From Acanthaster planci (lineage: Eukaryota; Echinodermata; Asteroidea; Valvatida; Acanthasteridae), in the NCBI RefSeq assembly GCF_001949145.1, contig NW_019091369.1, positions 1,396,983 to 1,460,982 on the forward strand: a stretch of DNA of 64,000 bases, in the 5' to 3' direction. The stretch's first letter is position 1. Each line of letters starts with the position of its first letter. This document shows positions 26,810 through 58,209 of this stretch, piece by piece. The position numbers and the translations under genes were made by a program. The notes under the pieces were generated by a model. It did not search any database and was not told the DNA's origin. It saw only the letters and a list, made by a program, of their open reading frames with translations.

Positions 26810-29800
26810 GATTAACGTGTCTAACAAATGAACATGTGAAAATGCTGCTCAAAGCCAATGGCTCTCATTTACAGGGAACTAGGGAGGCTGTTATTACAAA
26901 CAAAAGAATCTTTTGAGAAAATCTATTTCCTTCCTCAAACTCCGCACCATGTCAATCAGTCTGGTAAAAATGTTTAAAAGTACACTCTCAAATGCATTTT
27001 GCAACTTTTTTTCTTCTCAATCTTCAATGTTGTGCTCAAATAATTAACTGAAGCCAATATTAAACTCTAATTTAGCATTTGTAATTTTTTTTTGTCTGAA
27101 ATGAGGGTCTGTGAAATTAATATTGTATAAAATTTGTCAGAATTCTTCAAGAAATCAGCATCTTTAAGCTGATAAGGAAGTATGGCATTGTAAAGTATAG
27201 GAACTGTCACTTCCTTATTACTAGCTGGAACAAAAAAAAGGGAGTCAAGACAAGAAGTGGGTCGGGTGGGGCAAATTCAAAAGCGAAATAAGAGATAGCG
27301 CCACGTAAACTCAGCGTTGCCCCTTACTCAACCTGAGAGAAGGAAAAAAAATTCTATCCAGAATTTTAAAGTAGGATTTGTCCAAACTACAAACATGGGG
27401 TTGTTACTTTCTGGTTCAACCTAGAGTAAGAATGGATGTCCGGTATCTGCTCTGTAGTTGAAACTTGCATGTACACTAACTGTGTGGCACATTTTCAAGT
27501 AAACAGTGCATTATTGATTACTTCAGGATCATTTGGGCCTTTTGAAGCAAGGTGGACACAATAGAAGGGTACTACTAGAAGTGGGTAAATTAAGAGTAAA
27601 CCCAAAGATTTTACAGAGACCAAATAGCGCCCTCCTATTTTGTGATATAAAATGTACTGAACTGTAACGCAAGCTACTAAAGTGAATGTAGAATTCTTTA
27701 TAAGACACCCAAATAAGGAAAGGTACTTTGCATTTTGTATTTTCCACACTGGGCAAGCCATTTGTATGCAAATTAACCTTTTGTATCCAAAAAGCCTTAT
27801 CTTGAGTTCACAATTAATCTCAGTCCAATTTTTCAGTCTCCCTCTTGGAAAACGTTTTGAAGGATTTTATAAGAGTGACAAGTAACCAGTGGGGCGTGGT
27901 ACCCTTTAGAGGTTTGTAGTGACTGGAATACAAGGGTTCGGGATTTTTTTTTTCAATGGGAGGTGCTCTGCAATATGCTGCTGCAAAAATTAAATTCTAC
28001 AACTTCAAAAAAGTTGCAAATGTCTGAATAGAGATTACAGAATATCACCAATCAAATGATTCAGTGCAAACAGTGACTGCTTACAATGAATGTTGTGGAT
28101 TAAAGCAAGTGGACAGACGACACCAGCTTTGTGGACAAGTATCTAGAACTCTTTAGAGAGTTACAAGAGGGTCTCTATTGTTGAAACCAAAATGGTGGAT
28201 TATGCATGGACAATGTGGTACCGCACGTATAATGATCAGCCATTTTGGTTCCAAAGTCTGAAGTTGGCACTACTCTTGCTCCGCAAGTACCCCACCGCTA
28301 GCACCGGAGATACTGGAGTGACTTTTCCTACACATCATGCTGATGTGTGATGCAGCAACATGAAACAGTACACTTCAGATTAGGGGCATTACTTGTGCAC
28401 ACTTGGCGCCGAGTGCATGCAAACAAGCATGTGATGTGGCAATTCTCGTGACGAAAGCTCCCTCTCTCGCACTGCGCAGAGCCATCACAAGCTTGTCACT
28501 TGCCAACAATGAAATCACAGAAATCATTTTGTTGAAGAAGACCATTAGTTATTTTATTGTGTGCAATTTTCTGCAGGACTTTTCAATAACGACAAACAAT
28601 GCATGCCAACTGGAACTTAAAAATATGGACGTACAATAGTTGATAGTCTATTAACAATAAAAAATAACATGATCACAATGTGAAGTCTCCTCTCAATTAT
28701 CTAAAAGACCTGCCATAATTATTTTTCTCCAAAAAACACTAACTTTTTTTAAATTTTATTTTTAATTTTTTTTTTTCACAGAAAGCTAGGTGAGTGAAGA
28801 TAAGCACAAAAAATTGCACCAATAAGAATATTACGTAGCCTTACTCCTGGCAACAGACAAAAAAATCAATTCTAAATTATTTTCTTTTCTATCCCATTAG
28901 GGACAAAAAGTGGTTGGAGTTTTAAAAACTTATTTTTTTATGCTTGGAACATCCAACATTATTATTCGGCCATTCCTCACTGGTAGGATATAAGCTCGAT
29001 AACTAAACAATGCTGATCGTCAACAATTATAAAATGCAAAAATAGTAACAGCCAAGAAAAAAAAATTTGCTGTTTGAAAATAAAACAAAAAATTCCAAGG
29101 ATTAAAAAAAAGGAGCTGGTAAAATGAATTATCGGTTGGAAGCTGATGTCTGTCTGTGAAACAAAGTATGCATTCCATGGCAAAGCTTGGGGTTCAAAGG
29201 AAAGGAAATGCACGTTTTCATTTCTTTGTAATTACAGATGAAATATAAGTGGGATTTTTTTTATTTTAGGAACCACTACGACGTCCTAGTTCCAGCACTG
29301 CAATCACCCTTCACAATTTGTAGCTTTGCTAAATTTCTTTTCCTACATCAACAATTTACAATCAAATGCCTCGAACAAGTTAGCAATGTAACATGTCGAG
29401 AAAACATAAAAATCTCGGTTTTAGGGCCTTTTTTAATCACCTGGCCCCACAGAAATGCATTACCAAGCACGCAGGTTGTTTTTGAACAACGTGCAAACTT
29501 TGAAGGTAAGCGATTCCCCGGGGAGGGGCATGTGCTAAAAAAGGGGATAATGAAAATTACAAAATCAGGAAAAACCACAAGACCATGAAATTCTGTCCAG
29601 AATTCAAATAAGCCAAGGCATGGTTTAACTGACCAGACGCATTTAAAACAGTACATTGTCAACACCTTTTTTTCTTCAAAAGATTCATCCAATCACACAC
29701 TTTTACACAGACTAGAATTACTTACCAGGTACAACAGTACAAATGTTAACTTAAAAAGGTACATGAAGACCAAGTTAAGATCTGACAAGATTACTCATTT

Positions 29801-30966
29801 CATACTTATCTAAAAAGAAAACAAAGATACTGAAAAAAGTCAAGTTATCTTCTTTTGCCAAGTATCCACTTCCCCCTCCCCTCCCAAAGAAATTTGGCAA
29901 GAAACATCCCCCACAGTTATACAAGCATCCTTCACACCCATTTTCACAATTTTTTTTTGTTAAAGTACATGAATTATCAAGATGTGTACTGTATGAACTC
30001 TGCATGTGCTCTTGAACAATTAACCTATATACCTTCAAGATCTGCAAAACTCGTACCTTTTACTTCCACAAGAAAAAAAAAACACTGTTCTGAAAACAAC
30101 CGTTATCACAGCTACCTCCAACTGTACTATGCTTGAACCAGTAAAATTGACATGCAAAAAACAAAATAAAAATATCAATAATTGTTAATATCTCTGACAA
30201 CAGCAGGCAGCGTATATTTAATGTTTCTTTTTTTTTTTGACAAATCCTACAGTACAACTTCTGCGATACGTTCTAACATTCACATTTGTTAATAGTACAC
30301 CCCCCCACATTAACCTTGCCGCCAAAAAAGTCAAGGTGGAGAACGCGTAATCAAACAGTGTTTGTGTTTCGACGTGATAATAAACGCCTACCACCATCTA
30401 TGAATATATACATATACAATGTAAAATCTTACGTTACTCCCACAATTCCCCCCTTACTGTACTTTTTAAAAAGAGATCTGCACAGCTGCTTAACTTATAG
30501 ATTCATGTGATTAGTAGGGAGGAAAAACAAAACCAAAAAGTGTCCTAGAGAAATCTGGCTTAGCAAGAATGGGTTGTATGTTGGACGTGATGAGCTCGAA
30601 AATGGTAGAATATGGACTCCTGGATTACTCGATGAGAGCGAGAGAGAACAGAAATTTCCTCAGCAGTCAAGCTGGCACTGACTGACTTGGAGAACAAAAA
30701 TTCCCGCAAATTCACAAATTTTTACAGATTCTGGTTTTGTTTCTTATTGGAAATTCTTACACTTACAAGTAACCCACGGCAAAAAGTGGAGAGCAGTAGA
30801 ACTGCCAAACAGTCAACCAAGACAAGTTCTCTTGAAATAAAGATGGAAAGTTACTAGAAGTTAATTTTTGCAGCCAGCAGTAAGGTGTGTGGTCATCCAA
30901 CTCAACAAGCAAGATTTTCATGTGCACGGAATAGGTACCATACTAAAAAAAAATCCACATGGACCT

Positions 30967-31107
30967 GATCCAACTGGTTGTGATCAAGTCTAGACGGGTT
31001 CAAACTGGTTCAATCCATCTGGTTGTGATCAAGTCCAGACTGGTTCAAACTGGTTCAATCCATCTGGCTGTGATCAAGTCGAGACTGGTTCAAACTGGTT
31101 CCATCTG
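30967..31107. repeat. 45-bp tandem repeat, three units
   Basis: Units contain TGGTTGTGATCAAGTC and AGACTGGTTCAAACTGGTTC. The period is a multiple of three, which explains an open frame with a 15-residue repeat. No other coding support. Confidence 0.9.
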
Positions 31108-32041
31108 TGCCCTTGCCAGATACCCTCACACCACATTACAACAGTGATACCACACCACATTAGAGCCCACAGCAAGCCACTTGCATTGGCACTGATCAGA
31201 GTGCCACTTTAAATCAACCCCCAATATCCGAGTTCATTTTTCAATCTTCCAAAGGATGCATACTCAGCAGTGCAGAGCAAAGAGACTATTCTTTAACCGT
31301 TCCTCAACGCTTGTTCTGAGATCGGTTTTGAGCATAGGCCATTTCACGGCATCAGGTTCGGAGTGTGCCAGACTTATCAATGTAAGATGTTTGAGCAGTC
31401 CATAAAAACTCACTGAACCCAAATGGGTCTTGGAGCTTTCAGGATATCAGTACATGTGCTATAGACACTGGTATCTACTCTGCTTCTGACATGTATCCAA
31501 CAAACAAAAAATTAAGGGAAAAAAAAAGAAAGAAACAAAAAGGCTTGCTTTTTTAAAAGTTAAACTATATGCCTATATGCTCTTCCCTCCCTTGCCAACA
31601 AACTCCCAACAATCAATCCTATGTCACATATCATTCAAACGGGGAATGCATAGTACTGGTGGTTTTCTTTTTAAGTATTGGTTAATTCTTGGGAATCATT
31701 GTTTCACCTAATTCACATCCAGCTCAGGGATGTGACCTATGACCCTTAAAGTTACTCCACACATACATGTTAAAAAACTTGTTGGTGGACATGTCTCGGT
31801 GTACAATGTACACAACAAAACTTGTCTTGGACTAAAAACAGTGAAATAGTTCAAGGCATAGATAATTACACATTCACATCCCGCGGTGCCGAATGTTAAT
31901 ACATATATAAATACATATGGGTTCATATTTATTTATATACATATGAAGTCTTATAAATAGCAACACACAATACAAGAAACGAAACCAGAGCCTCAACTCA
32001 GATGTCAGGCCAGGCAGACAGCAGTGCAACTCTAATTAAAC

Positions 32042-32085
32042 CACTTTTTCTTTTTTTTTTTCTTCTTTTTTTTTTTCTTTTTCAA
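32042..32085. repeat. Polypyrimidine (T/C) tract
   Basis: About 40 bases of almost pure T with scattered C. Low-complexity; could also act as a U-rich element if transcribed. Confidence 0.8.
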
Positions 32086-34239
32086 TTTGTTTAATCCTTA
32101 TGAACTACTAATCTTACGTTATACACCAACTGTACAGTAATATATGCTCGGACCAATTCAAAAAGGCCTGTTTATTGAGTTCTAAATCTAGTGATGTGTT
32201 TAGGAGAGAAATAATGAAGGGCAGTTTTCATAACGTTGTTGTCTGATGGATTATATTTTACTTATACACAGTTGCAAGGTTTTTCAATTCATCAATGTGT
32301 GCATACCTGCCATCAAAATTGGCAATTGTTTTTTTTTTAAATAATTTTTAAACTTTTTTTTGGTTTGGTCCCTTTAAAGGTTTTTTATTTTTAAACTTTT
32401 TTTCATAAAATTCAAAACCTGCCAGCACTTTTTTTCAAACAAATGAATACAATGAACATCCTTCAGAGCAGCCTGGGAGAGTTAACGTCCACCCAACCTG
32501 TTACACCTTAAGACTACATTGGTTACGGCACCAATAACCTACACGTCGTTTCCAAGTGTTTATCCCAAATACAGATCTATACAACAAGTGTCTTCCATAA
32601 TGAACCGTAGCCAGATATTGGATTTCTTTTAATCACTATTATTGTCAATACAACAGAGGCAGCCTTGTCTGATGTTCAACCTTTGTCTTCAAATTTACTG
32701 AATGACTGTGTCTTTTTCTTTGGAGGGGGACGGGAGAGGAAATTCACGTTTGTGATGTTGCGGCAAGGGATGACTTCATAGTACCATTAATAACCAAAGA
32801 AAGAAAGAAAAAAACACTCAAATGAAATTAATAAATATGCTGGTAATAGCAAGTTTAAATGAGTAGGCATTTGTGCATTTCATTGTCAAAAAATTACATT
32901 CTTTCCATAAAAATTGCCCACCCGAAAAAAGGGAGAGGGAGTTGACACATTCAAGCCAAACTGCTTAAACCTTAAAAGGTGTTAAACATTAACGAATCTC
33001 CTAAAATGACTACCCCACAAGCAAGGACACTATCAAGAAGATTTAAAAAAAAAAAAAAAGGACAACCTTTCAGGGTGGCCATCGTTGTCATGATAATCAC
33101 CATCATTTTTTAAAATGTATTAATATTAGCAGTTTTTTTAATATCAACACTGAGATCGTGAGAAAACAATAGGTTAACAAAAGTTGACAAGGCGTACACA
33201 GTGCCTAAAAGGTTTGTCTCTCTCACTGAATGTTACGCCAACACAATTACTTTATATGACTCAACACAGACCACCAATTCGTGGAATCTAGCACCACTAA
33301 AAAATCTACTCGAGTCCTAGAGACAATACAAGACTACCCAGGATTCTACCCTCAATCCCATCCCACCCATCCAACCCCCATGAGACAAGGTGTTCTAACA
33401 GGGTGTTGTTATGCAAAGAAACTAAGACTTTTTTAATTCCTCTTAATTGACATTGTGTTATTTGGTTGGGTTTTTTTCCGGTTGCCTTTTTTCTTTAGCT
33501 ATTAAGACACTAATGGTTGGGTCAAACCCAATTTCTCTTAAAAACTCTTCATGAAATACTTGAATTTTTCACCGGTGCCCATGTGATTTGGTTTCATTTG
33601 CTTTTTTTTCCCCTCCTTTTTTGGTTTTCATATCATCTGCCATAAAGTCCTGCAGGAAGTTAACATTAATTCTGTCATTTCTTTTCCAGGATCCCAATCC
33701 AAATGTCTCTAAAAATTGCATCAGTCCAACTTTCAGTGGAGTTGCCAAACGAAACACAACTCGAATTTCAATTTGCCAGCTTAACAATAAAACAGTGCTA
33801 TGCAATTAACAGCATTAGTAACTACATGTACTTTTCTGTAGTGTTCTGGCAAGGGAACGTGACATGCAAAATGTCAAACCGCATACCAAATCTAACCTCG
33901 GCCGTCAAGGTCATCAAAGCTCACAACTTGCCCAATTGATGCATGTGGCAGTATCAATGGTAACAAAACTCGTCTGCTGATACCTTGCTAAAAAAACAAA
34001 AAACCAATTGCCATTAACCAGAAGATTAACTAGTATCACAGAAGTAAAATATTTTCAGTTTTTAAATATATATATATATAAAAGAAAATTACTTAAATAT
34101 TAAACATCTGTTTGGACAAAACCAACATTTGAAACTGAGTACCTCCTATGTACTGATGCTCATAAACATCATCCGGGAATATCGACATTAAGTCTGATGT
34201 TACTGAGCAAGCTGTCTGGTGTTTGGACTCAAGTACAGA

Positions 34240-34245
34240 TTTATT
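34240..34245 (-). terminator. Candidate poly(A) signal for G-alpha-q
   Basis: TTTATT on the plus strand (AATAAA on the minus strand), about 0.8 kb after the stop codon. Other candidates lie further left, so the true end is unknown. Confidence 0.25.
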
Positions 34246-35054
34246 TCTCTCTTTTTGTTTTAGTTATAGAAAACACAGCCTACTGAATCCAAGGGTATCA
34301 AACAAGACAGCTAGCCATGACAAAGCTGCAGCTCATGACAGTGGCAAAACTTGCCGGCGTCCTCATTTTTCTCTCAAAATGTCCCAAATTAAAGACACCA
34401 CGCACAACATTCCAGTGTATCCACGGCACCTACTGCGTACATGCTTCAAGGGCCAGCCAAATGAATAGTAAAAACTGGGCCCGTGCTGGTGGTGTCCGGT
34501 GCATTTTTATCAATTTTTTTTCCCAAAAAGGAAAAAAAAATTCTACACAATCAGCAACAATTTCCACACGCTTGAACTTCCAGTTGAATAAATCAATTAA
34601 GACCAGCTCTTCTTGATGCCAGTTGCTTTTACTTTTTTCTTTTACAGAACAACTTTTTCCAGAAAGTCCAAAACGTGCCGGCACGTTGTTTTAAAAAAAG
34701 TCTTAAAACGGTCCCAAAATGTTTCCTTTTGGTAACGATTTCTCTCACTCCCTCACTTTAAAAACAAGAAAAAAGTCCATGGAAAAAAAAATCTAAAATC
34801 CGCACGAAAATGTTGCCCTATTGTGTTTCACCGTTCATGTACGCAAGACTGTACTTATGCACATTTATGACAGCCATTCGGTTGACGTTGTTAGACTAAC
34901 AACGGTCGTAGAAAAAATGGCTAGCGTGATTGAAAATACAACAAAAGGCTACGTGGCTATAACCCCCCGGCCACTGGGTGAGGCCATAGCCCACACCACA
35001 CTGTGTCGACCGGTGGACAAAAATCACGCACTCTCTCGCTCGCTCGCTCTAACA

Positions 35055-53165
<18,111 letters not shown>

Positions 53166-56100
53166 CTGTAAAAACCAGACAGAAAGATAAAAAAGGGTCA
53201 GTTTTGCGGAGGAAAGACGGCTTCTGAATGTCAGATTTTGAAAACACTATGTAGGAAAAAGAAAAGGGAGGCTGTGATTTCAAACAATAGCTATCTGAAC
53301 TTGTTCGCTGTCCCAGCCTGGAAAGAATACTGAAGTAACCTTCAGGTTCGGTGAAATCATCTTCATGATAATCTCATCTCTGGAGGATGGTACCAAGGCT
53401 GCTGTTTAATATGCTCTCCTTCTCAAACAGAAAGCCAGAGGGGTTCGAAATACCACAACTTCCCCCTTTCATGCAACTGTACCCGGCGGAGAGCACACCG
53501 GAATACACATGTATGCGTGAAAGCTATGAAATTAACTATGGGCAGATAAAATTAACAAAGGGCAGCGACATGCCAAAACTGGTCACATGTCCAAACTGGT
53601 CACATTTTGCTGCAAAAGCGCAACCATAAAACAAACTTGAGCACAAACTCCCGTACTTGATGCAGCAAGTGTCGTTTACTTGCCGTACATGTACATAAAC
53701 AGCGCCCTCAAGTATTGCTGTATGTTCCAGAGCATGGCTAACAAATCAGGTGAGTTCATTCCAAAGCTGCATGACTGAACCCACTTCACATCCTACGAGC
53801 CTATCATTACAATGTTTAAGTCCTGCTGGACAAACATTCATCTTTCTGTCTCATCTTAGTTTGTTGAAAGAACTTGAAACATGTTACCATAGCTGGCCCA
53901 AAGGGTCTGTGTGTGACACAGGCAATTTTCATTCAACAAAAGCAGACACGTACCGGTATACATGCACATATGCTCTACTGGAATAAAAAAGTTTTCAGCC
54001 CAAAACTGTGCATACAATATGCTTCAGCTGTGACTGATTTTACGACTCTTATGACAAACTAAAAATGTGCTACTGACCAATGAAAAATCATCCCTGAGCC
54101 CCAACCAAATCCATGAAATCATTGGTTTGGGTTTGGAGACTGAGGCCTAATTTCAAAATAAAAAAAACCTGCCAGCACGACACAGGAACGCAAGCAGATC
54201 AAAGTGATATATCCAACATGAACAGCACATCCTCATTTACATCCGCTCCAACAAACTGGATTTACACAAATTGTATTTCAGTTTGTTTGTTGTCCCCATG
54301 GCAACCTATTGCCAACGATTAAAAAAAACCAATCAACACTTTGCCTCCTACAGCGATTCTCATTGACCTTACCACACACATGGTTTATGACGACCTGGAA
54401 AAACCTTTATTTCGGTGATTGCTACACACGTCATCAAAACTCTTAACAAATGCACAACAAAATGGATGCTCCCACCGCAGTCCAATGTTCTGTTACGCTC
54501 CATTAACAGTCTATAGTATTACCATATATGGGCATAGTGACCTTTCCCTACTGATGCAGCAATTTTTGTCCAAATTCAACTTAAAATATCTAAAGTTGGC
54601 AATAATGAACTTTAAATCCCATCGTTACAAATGTGTTTTAGAAGTTCTGGTATTTGTCTGTAGTCAGCTTTTTTGCATAGCCAATCAAATTTTTGCAGTT
54701 GGAAATTTTCTGTTCCATATGCTGCAACGTTTAAGAAAAGCATCCCATATCATGGAAACACCCATACAATTTGTTGTAGGCTGCAACACGTAGAACAAGC
54801 CTTGAGACTGGTCAGATTGTGTGAGATTTGTGATGTAATAGCCCCTCAAAATATGGTAATACTCCAGACTGATTAATACATGCATTTCCAATTTTAAAGT
54901 GCCTTCAGTATCTTTTTTTTTGAGCCCTGACTGATTAAAAAAAAAAATCCAACTTGCTGTGGATGTGAACCAGACAGCTGACATTCCATTCAAAGGGTTT
55001 GGGAATACATGTATGTTAGAATTATCCTTGAAGGATTCACGGCAGTAATTCTGAAAACTGCCTACACTGAACAGTTACCAATGCCAATCTCCATGGTATG
55101 TATTATACGCGGATCTCCCATAATCACTCCAGCTCAGGCAATTCCTTTTATTACACGTACTCCTGCTCCAATGCTTCCTGGATAATCTGATTGCAAGCAT
55201 GTGCTTCATCATCATTCCAATGCTTGTAACGATGATCCTGCATCCCTAGCAAAGTCCTCTCCCTATGGTAACGTACTGTATGCACAGACAGGACTCCACA
55301 AAGTTCAGCCAAGTCAAGGTCAAACCCGCATATGTGCATACTTAAGCAGGGTGGGCCCCAACATTCCCTGCTCAAGCCTGTGCAGTCCATGCACAACTCT
55401 GTATTTCGTGAACACCACAAACACATGACGGGGCAGGATCTACGACAGAAAACCAAGCAGCTTTGTGGAGATGTGCTGTGCACTTGTGGTGTGTTGCAGT
55501 AAGGAGGCCAACCCCAGAACCATCTTCATCAAACATTTTGCAATTCTGAGAAAAACCTTTCAACATGATGTGTTGGCAGTCTCCTCTGTTTTGAGAGTGT
55601 GCGCTGGTTCCTGCTGCGCCGCACCCATGCAAAAGAATGTGTTATGAAATTGTAGCAACCGCTATTAGTCTGTACTGGATGTACTGTGCATAAGCACTCT
55701 TCATCGGGGGTGCACGCTGCGGATGCAAAAGGCTGCAGGCCGGAAAGACATCGATGTTATGTTGCAAGAGCTTTTCTGCGAGCTAATTCACAGAACTTGG
55801 TCTCTTATTTATGTCTGTATCTTCTGTGTTCGCGAGTGTAATTTGAGGTTGTTCTGCTCATGGCACAAGGTTTAGCGCCCGCTGGTCTGAATGCATCATG
55901 CACGCTTATCACGTGATACACGGACAGTGTTGGCCAATTTGCCATCATGGTTGCTGTCTTGACTGTGTGAATTGTTCATAATTTTCTCGTGAATTGCCAT
56001 ATGTAGAAATTTTTACATAGATTAAAGACAGGTGTTCATCACTCTTTGAGATACTTTTGGAGGCTATGCCCCCCCCCCGATGCCATTCAATCAGCACAAA

Positions 56101-57553
56101 ATTGCCCCCAAACAAAAAAAACCTTCCAACCTACCAACATGACCGACCCAATTTTTGAGAGGAATGCACAGCACAACTACGCCATGTATTTTTTTACACC
56201 TAATAAAAGACTGCATATATGCAGTAGGCCTCAGTTAAATAACAATAATTGTGGATTCTGAGAAATCTTTGGCTAGTGTTGATCCAATTCAAGCAAGTAG
56301 ATTTATGACATGGCCTGCCCAATTGCGCAAACTAAACAAAATCAAGAAACGTTGTGGCCTGCACCCGAACAAGGATTGCTCAATGCGGCTGCGTGTGCAG
56401 TTCTGGTAGGACCAGGAAAAAAAGTGAATTGTGACCCCTGACACTGCACCTTACAACTCTGTCTTTTACATAATATAGCAGATCAAAAGCAGGTAATAGC
56501 AGAACTAAAGTGGTTGCGTGATGACATTTTGTCTGAGCACTTTTTGGGTCTAATTTTGCACTCTGGAGGTGGAATTGGCCAATGACGTACCCGATTTGCT
56601 CACGAATATGTATGAAGTGTAGTAAATGAAACTATTAATTGCTCAACAAAATTGTAGGTTTCTTGAAGCATATTAAACTAAAATGGAAATTCTTTATTCC
56701 CTGAAAAGATTTCTTGAAAGCTACTTTCAACAATGAGTTTGATATCCCAACAATGCATGCTCAATATAAAGTGCGTTGAAGAACATCCAAGAACAGTAAT
56801 ACATGTAAGTGCACCATGTTGGCCCTATCCAGGAAGCCGTATACATGTACCACCTTACACATTCATGTACATGTTCTCGACATGGTCAAGCTGGTTTGTT
56901 TTTTTCCTCAACATGATCTAGCCTTTTTGAGAAACTGAAATGGCTCGTTGTTCCCACTCTCTGTCTCCTTACCTATTCTGCCTGCTTTGTTCATTCACCT
57001 AGAAATCTCAGGACACCACCAACAAAATGACATTCATCTAACAGACGGAAGTTTCTAGCTTAGTGGTTCTGACCTCCAAGTCGTGTACGTGCGACAGGAA
57101 AAGAATTAGTGGGTGGAAATCGAAGTCGTGCCAGGTTTACACCTACTGGTACCGGCAAAGTATCCTCCTACATATTACATTTCCTGTTCATCGGGAATTA
57201 CATGTATCTCTTCAAAATTACTTCCTTGATCATAAAAAGTTCCGTGTTCAGGTACATGTACACGTTGAAGGTGCTAACCCAATTGAGAGTTTGAGACATT
57301 TTATTCACAAGTAGCCTACATGTACATACATGTATTTTGCCGCAAGTACTCTCTATATACCGTATGTATATAATCATTCTGGTTAAAATGCTTAACAAGA
57401 GGGAACGTTGAAGGTGATTTTTTTTCATCAAAATCAAAATTCTGATGTTTCATTGTTTAGGAACCTTGTGCTGCAATCCAGAGTGTGGGGCAGTACAATA
57501 GACAACCAATACATGCATGGGCTTCACAAAATGAAAGTAAACAAGTACATGTA

Positions 57554-57730
57554 CAGGGCTGTGAGTGGCAACGTTAACTTAAAGCTGAAACTAGCCAGCA
57601 CACAGCTGAAACGTAATAAGTTCCCATACTTTTGTAACAGTCCAGGTGTACAAAAAAGCTGAAATTCGGGGTCAACATCTATGAATAAAAAAGCTGAAAT
57701 CAGCTAAAAAGCTGAATTCTCACACCCCTG
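57554..57730. mobile_element. hAT-like MITE, CAGGGGTG family, second copy
   Basis: 177 bp with termini CAGGGCTGTGAG and CTCACACCCCTG-type right end. The right part (AAAGCTGAAATCAGCTAAAA then AGCTGAATTCTC) is the reverse complement of the left end of the element at 5424-5595. Confidence 0.7.
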
Positions 57731-58191
57731 CAAGTAATTAACAATAAACACATGACTCAGCCCTAAAGTATACATGTATAGTTTAGACTTACGATGTATA
57801 TTAATAAATTTGCATTCATCAGCATTACATATAAAAGTGTAATTCTCCAAGACAATTCAATGCAAATAGTTACAGTGTACATGTACACAGTTATAGTATA
57901 TGTCCATGTATTTATTAAAATTAAGGACCCACACAATAAAGAAACTAAATAAATGCATGTATCGTATCTACAATACTACATGTACGTTGGTTTCAACATT
58001 TTTAGAAGGCTGCTGGAAGAAATATTAGTCACCAACATGGAATCAGGAGACATACGTGTAGAACACATGCACTGTTCTGAAATACACAGTAGAAGAAGCC
58101 ACTTTTCCACAATAAAAGGAATTAATGTTGCAGTATAGTCTGCTTAAGTGAAGGGAGAATTTCCCATCAACAGCATCTACGCACACTGCAG

Positions 58192-58209
58192 GTACATGTA
58201 CATGTACAT
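58192..58209. repeat. ACATGTAC palindromic microrepeat (one of many)
   Basis: GTACATGTACATGTACAT. Similar runs are at 59548-59571, 63598-63625 and elsewhere in the right third of the window. The word is self-complementary. Confidence 0.8.

Larger units (their letters stand above)
26810..35054. other. AT-rich region between the Ig gene and G-alpha-q
   Basis: No convincing exon on either strand. It must contain the Ig gene promoter and the G-alpha-q 3' UTR. Visible structure: a 45-bp tandem repeat (30967-31107), a polypyrimidine tract (32042-32085), a short TA repeat near 34066-34081, and many A/T homopolymers. Short open frames have no codon bias, domain or splice support. Confidence 0.6.

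Noticed and set aside
30959-31147. Frame with a 15-residue repeat
   Set aside because: Produced by the 45-bp tandem repeat whose period is a multiple of three.
55151-55483. Minus-strand 110-residue frame ending in a charged helix-like stretch
   Set aside because: Composition is suggestive, but there are no splice signals, no domain, and the phase does not fit the G-alpha-q gene.
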